From NCBI GenBank assembly GCA_032622095.1, contig CP136063.1, positions 72,457,980-72,521,979 of the forward strand: DNA of 64,000 bases, read 5' to 3'. Below, piece by piece: positions 1-12,965 of this stretch (positions within the stretch are counted from its first letter, which is position 1; every line of letters starts with the position of its first letter). The notes beneath the pieces were generated by a model, which did no database searches, was not told the DNA's origin, and saw nothing but the letters and a program-made list of their open reading frames with translations. The position numbers were made by a program, and so were the translations under genes. This stretch comes from Siphonodentalium dalli. Its lineage: Eukaryota > Mollusca > Scaphopoda > Gadilida > Siphonodentaliidae.

Positions 1-2649
1 AGCACTGACATTTTTTGGACCTGATCAACGGCCGCACATTAGTTTTGCATATATATCAAGCTGACGACCATATGTCATATCGCACGCAATTGTATCGTTG
101 GGTACAATATATTCGAATAATTATCGGTACGATCACGCAGCGTTTTATAAACATTTCTACATGTATCTATTATAGGCACTCACGGCCACGCATTATATAT
201 TTAAGCGTTAATGTCAACAACACATATCCATATCATAGCATCCTTCAGCTTCGCACCCAATAATATTTTCGTCACCATATCAAAAACCGTGTCTGCCCGC
301 GCACACTATATATACGGGCGTTCGCACACACAATTTAGTGTTACTATATCGGGGGTCTCCGCCCACACACCATTTAATCGTATAACAAACAGTGCGTCTT
401 CGTAAAGCTTAAACGTAAACTATTTAGTTTTTACCATCGGGCCCGCGTAAAAATATAGTCGTTATATCTCATGTCCTTCAGACAAGCGCACAACGTTTAA
501 TGTTGATATATATCATGCGGTCTATTGCCCGCGTTCTCTATTATCATTTATTTCAGTGGCCTCACGCCCTCATGTATACATTTCGTGTATATATAGTGTT
601 CCACCGTATATGCGTGTACACACCATAACCATCGGTACAATCGAACACCTTTATATGCGTTAACAAAATTAACATTACAAAGTCCCTGCTCTCATCTACA
701 AGCATCTATATATGGGGGAATATCAAATAACAGTTTCTTCATACATATTAAATAGACGTGCCCGTCATATAAACAGTTCAATAACATTACTAACAAATGT
801 TATAATCTTTGAGTCTATACAATGTATATAAACATATATATACCACCGCCAACCATAGTTACTTTTCCGTTTTAAGCTTATTTCCACTCGAATGTCCATC
901 GATGAATTCACGAATTATAGCTGTCCATTCGTCTATGTTGTTTTGCTTTTGTTATACACCACCGCAACATAGATCCCCTTAATTTGGTTCCAAATACACC
1001 ATGATCAATTATCGGACATACTAGTATCGTATCTGCAAAGCAAATTTTATTCACAATGTACCAAACAACCTTCCTCAAAATTCCGATATGTATATACAAT
1101 GTATACACACATTCCCAATTACCCCCAACAATACAACCTCATTATATTCAAAAATACCTGACATATATAATCGTGCATATAGACTTCTTATTCTGTTAGT
1201 GTTAGATACATATGTACGCACACAAGGTACACATTTTTTCACAATATACATATCGTCAGACCATGTTCAAGAAACATGTCATTAACACCAAAAGCTGCGC
1301 CACGCGCTTGCTCCGATCTCAAATTTACCCATGTTCTACAAATGAACAGGAAAACCAGCTGATCATGGATTCTCACCCAACGTCATTACTTCAGACTTAT
1401 AGACGGTTTGTATGATCTCAAAACATACATGTTTATATATGATATATACCACAAACAACAACAAATCTAATCCCGTTACCTTTTCCTTGCAGCCGATCAT
1501 CGTTAATAATTCGATTTATTTTATAATTGATATAGCGCTTTCGATATATTGACTGAATTATACGATGTCAATTCTGTCCGAGAATAAAACGGTTCTCGCA
1601 CGTTATATACCACATATATATACACACGCAAACAGGCATATATCGCATGCATACGCATGTATAGAACAACACTGCTTCTTGTATGGCGTGTCTAGTCAAG
1701 ACACATAGCCTCCATTTTCCATACACTTATACATACACCGTATATATGCTCGTGCTTATTTAGCTCACCGTAAATATGTCATGAAAACAAATGTATCACA
1801 CGATACCATGTCATTATATTAACATGCTAATTCCCCATTCATTTCCCCCCCACGTCAAAATGGGTTCAAAATCAGCAATATGCATAGCAAAAACGCATAA
1901 ATTATTAGCATTAATTTGTATTTTTAGTAAAGCTGTTTTACTTTTGACCTCACAATAACTGAACACATAGCTTATTCTGCTATATCGCTATCTAAAACGT
2001 GTTTCCCCAAGTCGCACTGACAAAAACATGCAAGCAACTACTATACTCATCTTATTCCGATTCATTCCATGCAAATCGTATGATTCGATCCAATTGGTAA
2101 GCATCCATGAATGTACTCGTCCATACTGTAGTCTGTTCGCTGAGATCATCTGCATGTAATCCACTGCCTCATGCATTCCCTCGAATTGAATCATCAGCTA
2201 TAAGGTTTAAATTTTACCCATTAAGTCTGGAAATATTTCCATCAGAATGACAAGACAGGTGAATAAATACAGTCTTATCACCAAATAAATTTGCCGGCAT
2301 TTGAATATGTAAATTAGTTTATTATATCCTCATACATGTGCACATTTCCCCCAGCAACATTCTCAAAACATATTTTCTTCACGATTATCTTTAGTTTCTA
2401 ACAAAAATGTTATTAAATACTGACCCTCTTTTTACCATTCGTGGGGAAAATTATAAACCGACCATATATGCAATATATATATGGTTCATTCTACCCTTAA
2501 AATTATTTTTCTGACTGTAAACTACCTGTTAAACTTAAAATTATTTTTCTGACTGTTAACTACATGTTAAAATTAAAATTAGAATTTTGCCAGGACACCT
2601 CTTCTGTTACAAAAATACAACGGTACTTAACTTATAAATGCGAACACAA
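1..2649. other. AT-rich intergenic DNA, no gene seen
   Basis: Rich in TATATA and CACA runs. Short open frames exist on both strands, but none has a recognisable domain, compositional support or splice context. I see no gene, RNA or defined repeat here. A signal-peptide exon of the glutamate receptor gene could lie in this stretch unrecognised, since such exons are short and poorly conserved. Confidence 0.6.
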
Positions 2650-3030
2650 AATGTTCGACTTGAAGATCTCTTCCCCCAATTGGTCATTACTCTGGTATCT
2701 GACAGTCGGATGTCTGAGTTCTCTGTTGTATATTATCCAGTCGGACCGTAACCAGAAACATAAGGAAGCGAACAAACATTTTTTGGAGTTGACCCGACAT
2801 TCAAGGCGATTCGGCTAGAAATGACACCACACGCTCTATAATAGCGTGACATATTTTCATTGTTCATGCACGAAGCGATAATTGATCGCTCACTCATTAT
2901 TACCATGAACAGTGAATACAAATTTTTTCGGCTAATGTGCTTTGCACCAAACGCTGAAAAATGATCATTATTACCGTTCCCAATCGTTTTCAGTTGCTTA
3001 TGTTTAACTTCTTGAGTTATTGTCGTTGTT

Positions 3031-3459
3031 ATGATACAGTCGTCTTTTGACCGTAGAAAAAATATTATACAATGGAAAACTACAGTGGACCGAGACACCT
3101 CCTTAAACTGTTTCGCATTGTGCACAATGATCCACTGTCAGTGGACATTGCTGAAAAGACACCCTAGCGCGTCTCAAGCTCTGAAACATCTCACTTTACT
3201 GCTCAACGGAAGTACATTCTCTAACGATCTCACGTGTCGCGCTTGTGGTAACGGGATTCAGAATGACATATTACACCCCCTTCGTTATTGTACAGCAGAC
3301 AATTCACTTGCGCTTCGGAACTCGTTCTGGGAACACATTCTGGATCAGGTTGGTCTCTCGACCATTCTATACTTGGATTCTAGAGATCACATGTCTCTGT
3401 TAGCCCTGCTTTTGGTGGTGAGCAAATTAACTCACCTGCCGAACTTGACAGCAATATAG
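3031..3459 (+). pseudogene. Possible C-terminal fragment of a non-LTR retrotransposon reverse transcriptase protein
   Basis: An open stretch of 142 codons contains a Cys-x2-Cys...His...Cys arrangement (TCRACG, then HPLRYC) preceded by a leucine-rich stretch. In LINE ORF2 proteins this combination follows the reverse transcriptase domain, and the motif spacing (C-x2-C, about 10 residues, H-x4-C) is typical of that tail. No catalytic reverse transcriptase motif is open upstream, and a methionine start is not meaningful here, so it is read as a decayed fragment. No poly(A) tail or target duplication was found. The assignment rests on motif pattern only. Confidence 0.4.
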
Positions 3460-4543
3460 AAATTATAATTCTCGACCTGGCTCACTTCATTTATGGGATG
3501 TGTCATCTGATGCAGTAATAATTACCTTGTGTGTAAATAAAGATGTCTTTGAGCAAAAACAAAAATTCGCATTCACATGGGTCGCTTCAAGACATGACGC
3601 ATACGATCATCCACGCAACGATTCTGTTCTCTTAATTTTCTCCATTTGCTGTATAATATATATTTCCATGTATGTATATATTCTTCTCCTACAAGGAGGT
3701 ATACAATAAAATATGATATTATTCCCCACAGTAAGAACGGCTCATTCTCCTCACCATCACTTTTCCGAACATATGAGAGGAACCTTGACATTCTAAGTCA
3801 CTGGACCTGTACCGATTACATCTTTCTCATGCTGGACTAGATATAAGAAGTGTATAACCATCGCACATCCAGTGTCAAAACACGATTTGTAGACCACTTT
3901 GGATCATATATTGCGTTTATACCCAAGACATTAGAGATCCCGAGTTGGTATGCCAAGCGAGCCTATCCCCAGCTGATATTGTGAAGGCCTGGACACATAC
4001 TAAAAAGATATTGATGAAAATTATGTTCCAACATCGGCTATGATGATGTACAGTAATGCCCAAAGTAATTGACCACTTAACCACAGCAGAATTATGGGTA
4101 ATTTTTCAGGATTTAGTCGGAAATATGGAAATATTGTTTCGGTTTGCTAAAATTATCAAATCTGAATTTAGAGAAACACAGAGTCGCCCAAAAGATGAGA
4201 ACGAAGAAACATGGGACGTCACATACATGTATGATCAAGCCTTGCTGACAGTGCCAGTCAGCCTATATACCTTGTTTGCTTCCTGTTATTTTCTGACACA
4301 AGCTTTGACAACGTTGGTGAATATGGCTGAGCTATTATAGCTGAAAGTACTTACCAACATGTCCGATCTCAACCCAGCATAGTCATCAATATTACCATTG
4401 ATGTTAATTACCCTGCTATTGATACCCTATCACCACAACATGTGGGACTTGCAGTTTACGTATACCGCAAAACGAGAGTAACAGACTCTCGTTATACAAT
4501 AGCCATGCTGAACTGCAGCGAAATGTTACAACCCTTATATTAT
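3460..4543. other. No gene recognised; probable transposon debris
   Basis: One open frame of 94 codons (4056-4340, +) ends in a hydrophobic segment but resembles nothing I can name. The surrounding frames are broken. It may continue the decayed element at 3031-3459. Confidence 0.35.
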
Positions 4544-4901
4544 AACCCTTTACCCAACAAACCGGCCAAAACCGGCCAAATAAAGCTGCAACAGCCTAAA
4601 TTATCTTGGGTCTGTCTCAATAAAACCATACAAATATGGATATAATTGGAACCGGCTCATTGACCACATTGTGATAGTTACAGTTATGCCATGTGCCAAT
4701 GCATTCTCTTATATATGCGAGTCGACCATAGGTCGCCTCGCATATATAAGAGAATGCATTGGCCTAAAAAAAAACTTTTTTTAACACTTTTTACCATTTT
4801 TAATGTATTAAGCCAATGCATTCTCTTATATATGCGAGGCGACCTATGGTCGACTCGCATATATAAGAGAATGCATTGGCACAGGGCCGTTCTGTTGGGT
4901 T
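4544..4901 (+). repeat. TTAA-type (piggyBac-like) double-hairpin MITE, copy 1
   Basis: The left end reads AACCCTTTACCCAAC and the right end TGTTGGGT, inverted with respect to each other. Inside are two 68-nt near-perfect hairpins (4696-4763 and 4813-4880) whose arms read GCCAATGCATTCTCTTATAT and its complement, around the core CGACCATAGGTCG or its inverse. Three better-preserved copies (9151-9746, 34740-35121, 42980-43345) have TTAA at both ends, the piggyBac target. This copy has lost the flanking TTAA at the right. Non-coding. Confidence 0.8.
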
Positions 4902-5161
4902 ACTCAAGATACTGGATGAAATAGCTGACTGAAATACATCGCTTCCCTCGATCAATTGTAGATTTACAAAGTTTCTCATCGACAATCTTGACTTCTCTGA
5001 GTGTATACTATAATGGTGGTTCTATAATGCACGCGACTAGTATGGTAATGTTTTAGCCAGCTGAACCAAGACAGTTACATGGCGGGCGTATATGTTTAGT
5101 ACCGTCAGCAATAACTCTGAGAACAAGTCTCGAAAGTCGAATAGACAACAACGCTGGTCAG

Positions 5162-5506
5162 TTGCACACAAATTATGCAGATGAAAGGGTGGGTGCATGG
5201 GCGTTTCTGAAAGAAAGATGGCGTCTCCAAAAACAAGAACCAGTTATGCCTAACCTAAAATTGTGTTGCAGCATCTCGCGCCTTTGTCCAATCAAATGTC
5301 TTGAAGTTGAGCTAGATTTCCCAGGGCGAAAGGCGTTTAATGCAGCTATTTCCGAGAAAAATGGCGCGGTTACAGCTATTGTGTATTTTCCATTCATACG
5401 CAGACCACCAACATATCTTCAAATGGTACGGGAAGTATTGCACACCTGCATGGAAGCAAGTCATCATTTGCAGATGACACACAACGCTGTCACGCACCCA
5501 GGATGA
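5162..5506 (+). pseudogene. Fragment of a multicopy invertebrate transposon-type protein, uncertain
   Basis: An open stretch of 114 codons with a CPIKCLEVELDFPGRKAF segment and a YFPFIRRPP segment. The hydrophobic-PFI-x2-PP pattern is one I associate with a high-copy invertebrate transposon protein of unknown mechanism, but I cannot name a superfamily. It is flanked by broken frames, and nothing suggests an intact gene. Confidence 0.3.
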
Positions 5507-8153
5507 AGCTGTAAGTGAAATCGGCAACACTGTAGGCCGACAAGAACCCTAATAATTTAGCAAACTAATTCTTTGACTATTTTGGTAATAGTGCCTCAAT
5601 TAGTGGTTCTGGTCTGAATGATCTATTTGTATCTGGGAAGCTTCTACTAGAAAGCAAAGTCATACCACTGATACCAGACAAAGGTTACCATTAGTCATTA
5701 AACGCAAATATGAGGGTATATGAATCACTGGTGAAACTGAGATGTAACTCTTTTGAGGAATGGTATACTTGTATCAATACATGGAGTTCGACATACTGTC
5801 GCCGAACAGGTCAATGAACTGGGAGGAAATTTATATAAACAAGAAACTGTTATATCCCATGCTATGACCTATATTGTACATGTAAACAGTTTGTCGGAAA
5901 CAAAAATGATGCGGTTTCTACACACATCCAGTAACTGTAATACAACCAGTTTCTTCTTTGGTAAGGGAAACGGAGTTTTATCGAAGCCTCATGTGCAGCT
6001 GATGATACGACAAGTGTGTGTGTGCACACATGGAGACATCTGACAATGTAACAGTCAAGTTGGGGAATAATATTCTTCACATATCAAATTAACGGTTAAC
6101 ATCGTTGTACCATACAGGCAAATTCCCTAACTTATGTTTACTAAGGAAATCTGATACCAAATCACTGCCCCCCCAACGGATGATGTTTTTCGCCAGCATG
6201 TACTGAGAACTATTCTCCAAACGTGCATTCGTGTCAAAGCTATGCAGCCCAAACATCGAATAGCTGATGCGTTTAATGTTGAATGGGCGTCACTTCCAAA
6301 CGGTGTAAGTCCTATGCTCATGTCATGAATGAAACACTTGACAATGTTATGCGTACCATGTTTTATCAAAAAAAAATTATTCCAAGATTTGTTCATGATA
6401 TCGCAAAAGACTGCCGTGTGATATTGCATGTGCATGCCAAGAGGAAGCAAACTGGTGTCAGAATATAAATTTAGAGACCAATGAGAAACTAGCCAGGAGT
6501 AAAAGCCCGGATTACAACAGACTAAGGTAACTGGAGTCCATGCAAGCACAAAACAGGACACTAGACTACAACCATTCATCACTCAAATAATATTTATATC
6601 GACACACAAAACTCATATATATTAATAAAACAAGGTAAGTCTTCATCGCCGTTCAGGTTCGGATTGGGGGGGGGGGGGCTTTGCTTCCTGCTGCGGTGGC
6701 ATCCACCCCATGTACAGTAGGCAAAAACCTACTATGCATGGGCAGATAGTAATCTACTTACAAACTCACACACCCTACATACGCTCTTCAGCGGAATCAA
6801 AGCATCCAAAATTGGGTTGTAGGAGAGGACAGGCAGCCCTCTCAAATCGTCTCGGGTACCATCGCAAACTCCTAACTTGCGACTAGCTTGAACGGTGATC
6901 TCAGTTTAAATGCTCACCGACGTGTACAAAAGGCAGCGTGTGTATACACGATAATACCCTGATCTTGATAAATTAAATACATATTATGGACTTGTTTGGG
7001 TGAATGGAACTGATAAATTAGTACTCAGGCGCTATGTCAAATGGGGGAATGTAGCATTCTACTGACATCGCCAAAAATCTCAAAGAAATCGACCATACAA
7101 CTCCATAGAAAACACCATCTGAAATACGCTCAATTGTAAATATTTACATCTCGATTCGGGACGCAACAATCGGCAATAAACTAACGCAAATGATTTCGCC
7201 ATCGATACGCATTGCATTTAATAAATATATAAGTCTGACGGTGTGTGTTTTAAATTTGGATTAATATTCATAGAAATAACAACTTTGAGCAAGATTATTC
7301 TACATTTCTATTTGATCACCATACCGGAATGTTTCACATCACTTTAAGTGACCTGGATATAACATCACTTTTATTTATTTTGTTATATGTCGTTTGAAGC
7401 GCCATAGCAAATCGTACAGATTTATCGAAAATTGAAAAAAACAAGGCAGACATATGCATCATAATTGCCTCAGACTGCTGGTTTTTTGTAATACAAATGA
7501 CGTGGCACGAACGTTCTGATTATAAAATTGGTTCTTTAATACTGATTATTTACGGGAGCTACCTTGTTTATTGATGACAGTCGTGGACATTAATGGCTGC
7601 TAAACTCGATCAATTTGACACAGTATGAAATAACCAAACTGTCATCTGTACACGAATTGTGTGGCCAAAACGAGATAATTTAGCACATTTCCTCGATGGG
7701 ATAGATACATTTCTGTATTACAATTGATGAGAAATTTCATGCTGCCGGCAAAACTGTTGGAGCGCTAAGGAAAGCTCAATTTATAAATTTTTGTTAATTT
7801 ATTTTAACCAACTCAATTTAATTGTTTACAAAATTGTCACGTTTTCATGTGTATGAGCAGCATAATGATCCGCTGATTATTTTCAGTCCATATAACATTC
7901 CATCGGTGTGAAATTTCGAGTGTGAAAAATGCTAATCTGACTTTGATAATTTGTCATGTTATTGGCAGCCATCTTGGATTTCTGCCAATTTTAGCATTTT
8001 CGCATGGAAACATTCTGGTGCAACGTCCTGATTTGCATTGACGAGGCATGTGGTTGTCACAAAATAACAAGAAACTAAAGGTTTTGGGTTGTGTAAGCGA
8101 AATATTTGTGTCGTCCTGGAGCTCGGACTAGCACATTCGTGTTTATATTCCAG
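5507..8153. other. Intergenic or intron, one dispersed repeat, no gene seen
   Basis: Contains a 14-nt G run near 6666-6679 and one copy of a dispersed repeat (6975-7350). No conserved coding signal was found. It lies directly upstream of the first recognised glutamate receptor exon, so the true first exon or promoter may be here, but I could not identify either. Confidence 0.5.
6975..7350 (-). repeat. Dispersed ~375-bp repeat, copy 1 (family R1)
   Basis: Reverse-complement relative of 11466-11865 and 42541-42920. Shared landmarks are the end TTTCACATCACTTTAAGTGA, the string GTAAATATTTACA and the phrase CTCCATAGAAAACA. A short end-only fragment is at 9003-9045. Non-coding; the class is unknown because no clear terminal inverted repeat or target duplication was seen. 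Confidence 0.75.
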
Positions 8154-8294
8154 GGATCCTCATTGAGCGTGGTTTGAACGTCACTGGTTTACGCGGATAT
8201 CTGGAAAAGGTCAGACGAAGTACACATGCAAGATATAACAGAACGTTGTCTTTCGTAGAAGAAGAAATAGATATCTTATCTGCAAGGGACGCAA
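8154..8294 (+). CDS. iGluR exon A: amino-terminal domain, N-terminal part
   Basis: Preceded by TATATTCCAG and followed by GTATGT. The 141 nt read 2 nt, 46 open codons, then 1 nt. Its end joins in phase to 12966 and creates the run SARDAMCKLTNAG, which fits the conserved 'D…A…C.l…G' segment at the first beta-alpha unit of glutamate receptor amino-terminal domains. Sequence similarity of the exon alone is weak, and the assignment rests on splice sites plus phase continuity. The upstream exon it needs (ending in phase 1) was not found. Confidence 0.65.
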
Positions 8295-9150
8295 GTATGT
8301 GGACACATTTACATATGCAATACCATCGATATACCCCGTCATATTCCCATCAACCACTAGAATTGTTTTTTTTAATTGTTCTAAACAATCTCGGAATATG
8401 TAACAAGAACGAACACACTCGACTTATAAAATCAAGAACCAAAAAGGTGTGCGGAATTATTAAGGAATTTAAATCATAATAATTCTGACTAGGACTTTTT
8501 GCAATCCGTTTACTTTTATGCACTATTCCTAGTTATCAGATTTGTTGATTCCATGCATTCGAAGCCGGATTTATAATACCACGATCAGATCTCAACCAAA
8601 ATGTAAGTTAGTCAATGAGGTCCGGTAACGGACTTTTATCTATACAGTAAATATCTTTTAGTCGTTGCTGTGCTGTCAAACGGCATGTTATGTATTACAT
8701 TTGTGTATTGTGAGGTGCGGGGGCGGCTACCAAATGTATTAGAAAGTATCTTTATGATTTCGCCGAAACGGCATCTGCCCATGCAACACGTCCAAATACC
8801 ACCCCCGATCTGAAGTTTTGATATAGCGTAGTCGACATCGCAAACTGTTTTCATTATTACCGTTTTAATCTTTGACATGATGAGTGACGGCATTTGCTTA
8901 TTGTAAGAAAACATGGTAAAACAGGTCATATTTGTAATGCTGACCTCGGCTGACCACTGATTTGTTTTAATAATCGGGTGTGAATAATTACTCAACTTTA
9001 ATATATTTCATCACCCCGCCGGAGTGTTTCACATCACTTTAAACACGAGTCCCTTTCCGGGCCCAAAGGAACTGGAGTTTGTTAGGTCTGAATGATAAAT
9101 GAAACATTGTTCGTGTATTCATGTATATGTGCAGTAATATAATTGTATTG

Positions 9151-9746
9151 TTAACCCTTTACCCAACAAAACGGCCAAAAACGCCCAAATAAAGCTTCAA
9201 CAGCCTAAAATATATTCGGTCTGTCTCAATAACACCATACAAATATGGATATCATTGGAACCGGTTCATTGACCACATTGTGATGGTTACAGTTATGCCC
9301 TGTGCCAATGCATTCTCTTATATATGCGAGTCGACCATAGGTCGCCTCGCATATATAAGAGAAAGCATTGGCCTAAAAAAAATAATATTTTTCTACATTC
9401 TTTGACAATTTTATCATTTTTAATATGTGTTAAGTCAATGCATTCTCTTATATATGCGAGGCGACCTATGGTTGACTCGCATATATAAGAGAATGCATTG
9501 GCCTAAAAAAAATCTTTTTTTTAGCACTTTTTACCATTTGTTCTTACATTCCTTAACAATTTTATAATTTTTTTTTACATGTTTTAACAATTTTTATAAT
9601 ATTTTTCTACATTCTTTGACAATTTTATAATTATTAATATGTGTTAAGCCAATGCATTCTCTTATATATGCGAGGCGACCTATGGTCGACTCGCATGTAT
9701 AAGAGAATGCATTGGCACAGGGCCGTTCTGTTGGGTAAAGGGTTAA
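9151..9746 (+). repeat. TTAA-type double-hairpin MITE, copy 2 (expanded)
   Basis: Bounded by TTAA at 9151-9154 and 9743-9746, with inverted ends CCCTTTACCCAAC / GTTGGGTAAAGGG. It is longer than the other copies because it has three hairpin units (9303-9372, 9436-9502, 9648-9715) separated by T-rich spacers, as if the hairpin-spacer unit was duplicated internally. It abuts the next repeat (9747-10194) with no gap. Confidence 0.85.
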
Positions 9747-10194
9747 AGGAACTCAATCCGATCAGACGCTCCTAAATTACTAAGATTGCTTATTGATTAA
9801 GCTTCGGGTGTACAACATATTTGATTCGAGTCGAGGGACCCACCATCAAAGATCAGAGTGATCAGATATCGATTTGTGAAGTTTGTTATTTCTCGAGATG
9901 TGTAATAAACTCAGAAACACATGGTCAAACTGAAGGTCTCGGATAAAATTGCGGACGCATATGGATAACTCTAAAATCAAGTGGCAAATACGGCCAAATT
10001 TCGTGATACTTAAGTGATAATACAAAATGTTGATAAATAAAAACGTTTTGGGAAATTTGATCCCATAGTTGACAGTGGTTGGCATTATTTCGTTGCAATA
10101 AATCGATTCTGATATCTAAATCGTATTTTGAAGAAATGTTGTTGTTGTAACTTGATGATATGGGGACCGTCTGACCGGATTGAGTACCTTTAAA
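9747..10194 (+). repeat. Dispersed repeat R2, copy 1 (inverted ends)
   Basis: Starts AAGGAACTCAATCCGATCAG and ends with the inverse CTGACCGGATTGAGTACCTT. The partner copy is 37361-37836. The interior is non-coding and similar between copies (TCGAGG...ACCCACC, TTGACAGTGGTT, TTGTTGTTGT). It behaves like a small non-autonomous DNA transposon of about 450-480 bp. The left MITE sits exactly at its end. Confidence 0.75.
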
Positions 10195-11465
10195 GCATGG
10201 AAATATGGATAATGGGTGTATAATACTGTGAACGCTTTGACTTCGATGGCATCAATTTTCGTGGTTTGTCATCTTTTGGCTCTTTCGTCGGAACACGCAT
10301 TTGTGGATCAGATATCACATGTATGCACACCAACGGGTCCTATACAATGACAACTTCGTGCCATATTTGAGTGACCCCAAGGTATTCAGGCGCTGAAATC
10401 ACAACACACAATCATTACCCTAATAGCTACCAGATTCATTTCAAACGTTGACCAAGTAATATTTATTTAGTTATTTATTGTTTATGTAGTCTGCACGTGG
10501 TATATCAAAAATTAGTTAATCAAAGGTCCACTTTTAAATATTAAGAAACGAACACGCAACGAGAACAGTTTTCAACGGCATAACACCATTTTGAATTGGC
10601 GGCTTAACGATACCGCCAGCTGATGCAATCACGGTATTTGCACCCAGTAACCTGTATGTTACTGGGTGTTCACATTACATTAATGATGGAAGCGAGGGTT
10701 TGCTCCGGCCTGCCGCCCACCCTCTATCGGCAAATCCATTAGCCGTTATTAACACTGTGTACATACGACACCGGAAGCAGTTCGCATCACGAGTGTTTTT
10801 ATGCTACAGTAGGTGCATGTATCAAGCTTTTCCAATGCGAACCTTCGCATGTGCATGGAAGAGAGGTGTAGTTAAGTTAGTTAACGGAGGCTATTGTCAC
10901 TTTGACACAAAGCGAAATGTTTATTCGTCAATTGACAATTTAGGCGAATACTCACACGAAAAGTCATCATAAAAAAATGTTAAAATGTGTAAAACATAGA
11001 ATGGCGCATACATTTAACAAAAAACGGATCTACTATACAGATGATGGTTTGATCTGCGTTATCTATAACGAATTTGGTATCAATAAGGCACTTTTCTTGG
11101 GGGAAAAAATCAAATTTTTTAAAAAGTGTGATGTACGGCAGTATGCTAAATTAATGTAGCCAGTGGACAATGTTCTGCAGTACGCTATCACGGTGTACGG
11201 TATCTTGTTTTATGAACACAACTCCAGGCCTTGCTTACTGATTTTGAGGTGGATGCAATGTCACTATTGTCGTGTGCAATCGTTCTTATTTGCACTTTTA
11301 GTAGAAAAAGTATGATCAGACACGATTTCCCAAGCAATTTTGCAGCAGATGGATCGTGCTCAAACCAATATACTGACACGAGAGGATTGTTGTGGTGTGA
11401 CAATCATCCGAAATCAGCCGGGGCGGATGTGGGGTTCAGGGACAGGTGTAATTGATGAGGTTGTG

Positions 11466-11865
11466 GTTGTCACTTAAAGTGATGTGAAACACTCTAGCAG
11501 GTTGATCGTATAGAAATAGAGAATAATCCTGTTCATAGTAGTACTTTTAAAAAAATTTATATCCAAATTGACAACACACACCGTCATTCTTATATATTAA
11601 TTAATTGCAGTGACTCTCGATGGTGAAATCGTTTTCTTTAGTTTCTCGCAGATAGATGCGTCCCGAATTGAGTAGTAAATATTTACAATTGAGTGTAGTT
11701 CAGACGATGTTTTCTATGGAGTGTTAGGGTCGTTTAGCTTCAGATTTTCTGCGATGTTAGTAGAATGTTACATTCCTCCAGTTGGCATTGGGCCTGAATA
11801 CTAACTTATCAGTTTTACGCACCCGAGAAAGTACATAACATGTCTTTAAACATGAACATGTTGCT
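11466..11865 (+). repeat. Dispersed repeat R1, copy 2
   Basis: Inverse orientation to 6975-7350 and the same orientation as 42541-42920. Landmarks are the start CACTTAAAGTGATGTGAAAC, then GTCCCGAATTGAG, AAATATTTACA and TTTTCTATGGAGTG. Non-coding, in the first long intron of the receptor gene. Confidence 0.75.
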
Positions 11866-12505
11866 GCAGAGTGGTTTCGATAAATAAAGCGTAACGGATG
11901 GTTGTCACAGTAGACTCGATCATACGATTTGCAAAACTTTGGACGGGTATATTTCGTCGTTATTTGACGCATTATAATTATCCACCCATAAAAATGAATT
12001 GATAATCAGTAAAACGAACACTAATTATCTGAGTCAAAGTGATGTGATTATTATGCCTTAGTATGTGGTATATAAACATTCTGTCATGTGGTAGAGAACT
12101 AAAAGAAGTTCTATTGAGCACTAGATACGGGGATATCGAAATATTTCTACGCGAAAACAGTTGTATGAGGGTTAATTATTGCCAGCAGATGACCGTCTTT
12201 TTAAATATCTAACAGGGCAGTTCTAACTTATGATATGGGATGTCTAAATTCTGCCGATTATAAGGATTATACTCTAACTAAACAATTGTAAAATTTGTAA
12301 CACTTGTAGCACTGTTAAAAAGTGGAGGAAAAATGTACCGGATATATGAATAGTGTGGACATTCCATAATGAAATGATGCTATTGTTTTTCTATATCAGA
12401 ACCGGTCCTACATTTAAAGCAGTCTCTTCCCCTCCTTAATTATAGGTGATGATGTCTACCTTTTTCAATAGCGAGTTTGTGATCAATAATACGGAGTTTT
12501 GTAAA

Positions 12506-12831
12506 ACTAATCCTATCTTTTAAAGATGTTGTGTTTATCAAGTAAGTCTCCAAGACAATCATTTTTAAACATTCGATATGTTCTCAGTTTATTTTTTATG
12601 GCAATCTCGTTTAGAGTCATCAAGTATAGATCTCTTGAATTCGTTCACATGTTCTTCCCGAAGCTTAGACTAATCCTATCTTTTAAAGATGTTGTGTTTA
12701 TCAAGTAAGTCTCCAAGACAATCATTTTTAAACATTCGATATGTTCTCAGTTTATTTTTTATGGCAATCTCGTTTAGAGTCATCAAGTATAGATCTCTTG
12801 AATTCGTTCACATGTTCTTCCCGAAGCTTAC
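12506..12831 (+). repeat. Perfect-looking 163-bp tandem duplication
   Basis: The segment 12506-12668 is repeated immediately at 12669-12831, beginning ACTAATCCTATCTTTTAAAG and ending GAAGCTTA. I saw no differences by eye. It lies 134 bp before the acceptor of exon B. The age must be recent, or one copy could be an assembly artefact. Confidence 0.85.
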
Positions 12832-12965
12832 ACTTGCGATTTCTAATGATACTATATGTTTGGTTATTTAATGGCACTTATATATTTTTACAGCCAAATG
12901 CGTTTATCGTCCTGAATAAAGCGTTGCATTTGGCTTTCCTCATCACATGATTGTAATCATTTCAG

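Larger units (their letters stand above)
8295..12965. other. iGluR intron A-B with several repeats
   Basis: A 4.7-kb intron. It holds a TTAA-type MITE (9151-9746) directly abutting a second repeat (9747-10194), another dispersed repeat (11466-11865) and a 163-bp tandem duplication (12506-12831). The segment 10690-11160 has two short open frames but no splice or domain support. I see no other gene. Confidence 0.6.

Noticed and set aside
10700-11159. Two adjacent plus-strand open frames in the intron between exons A and B
   Set aside because: Exons A and B already join in phase, no domain is visible, and suitable splice sites were not found.
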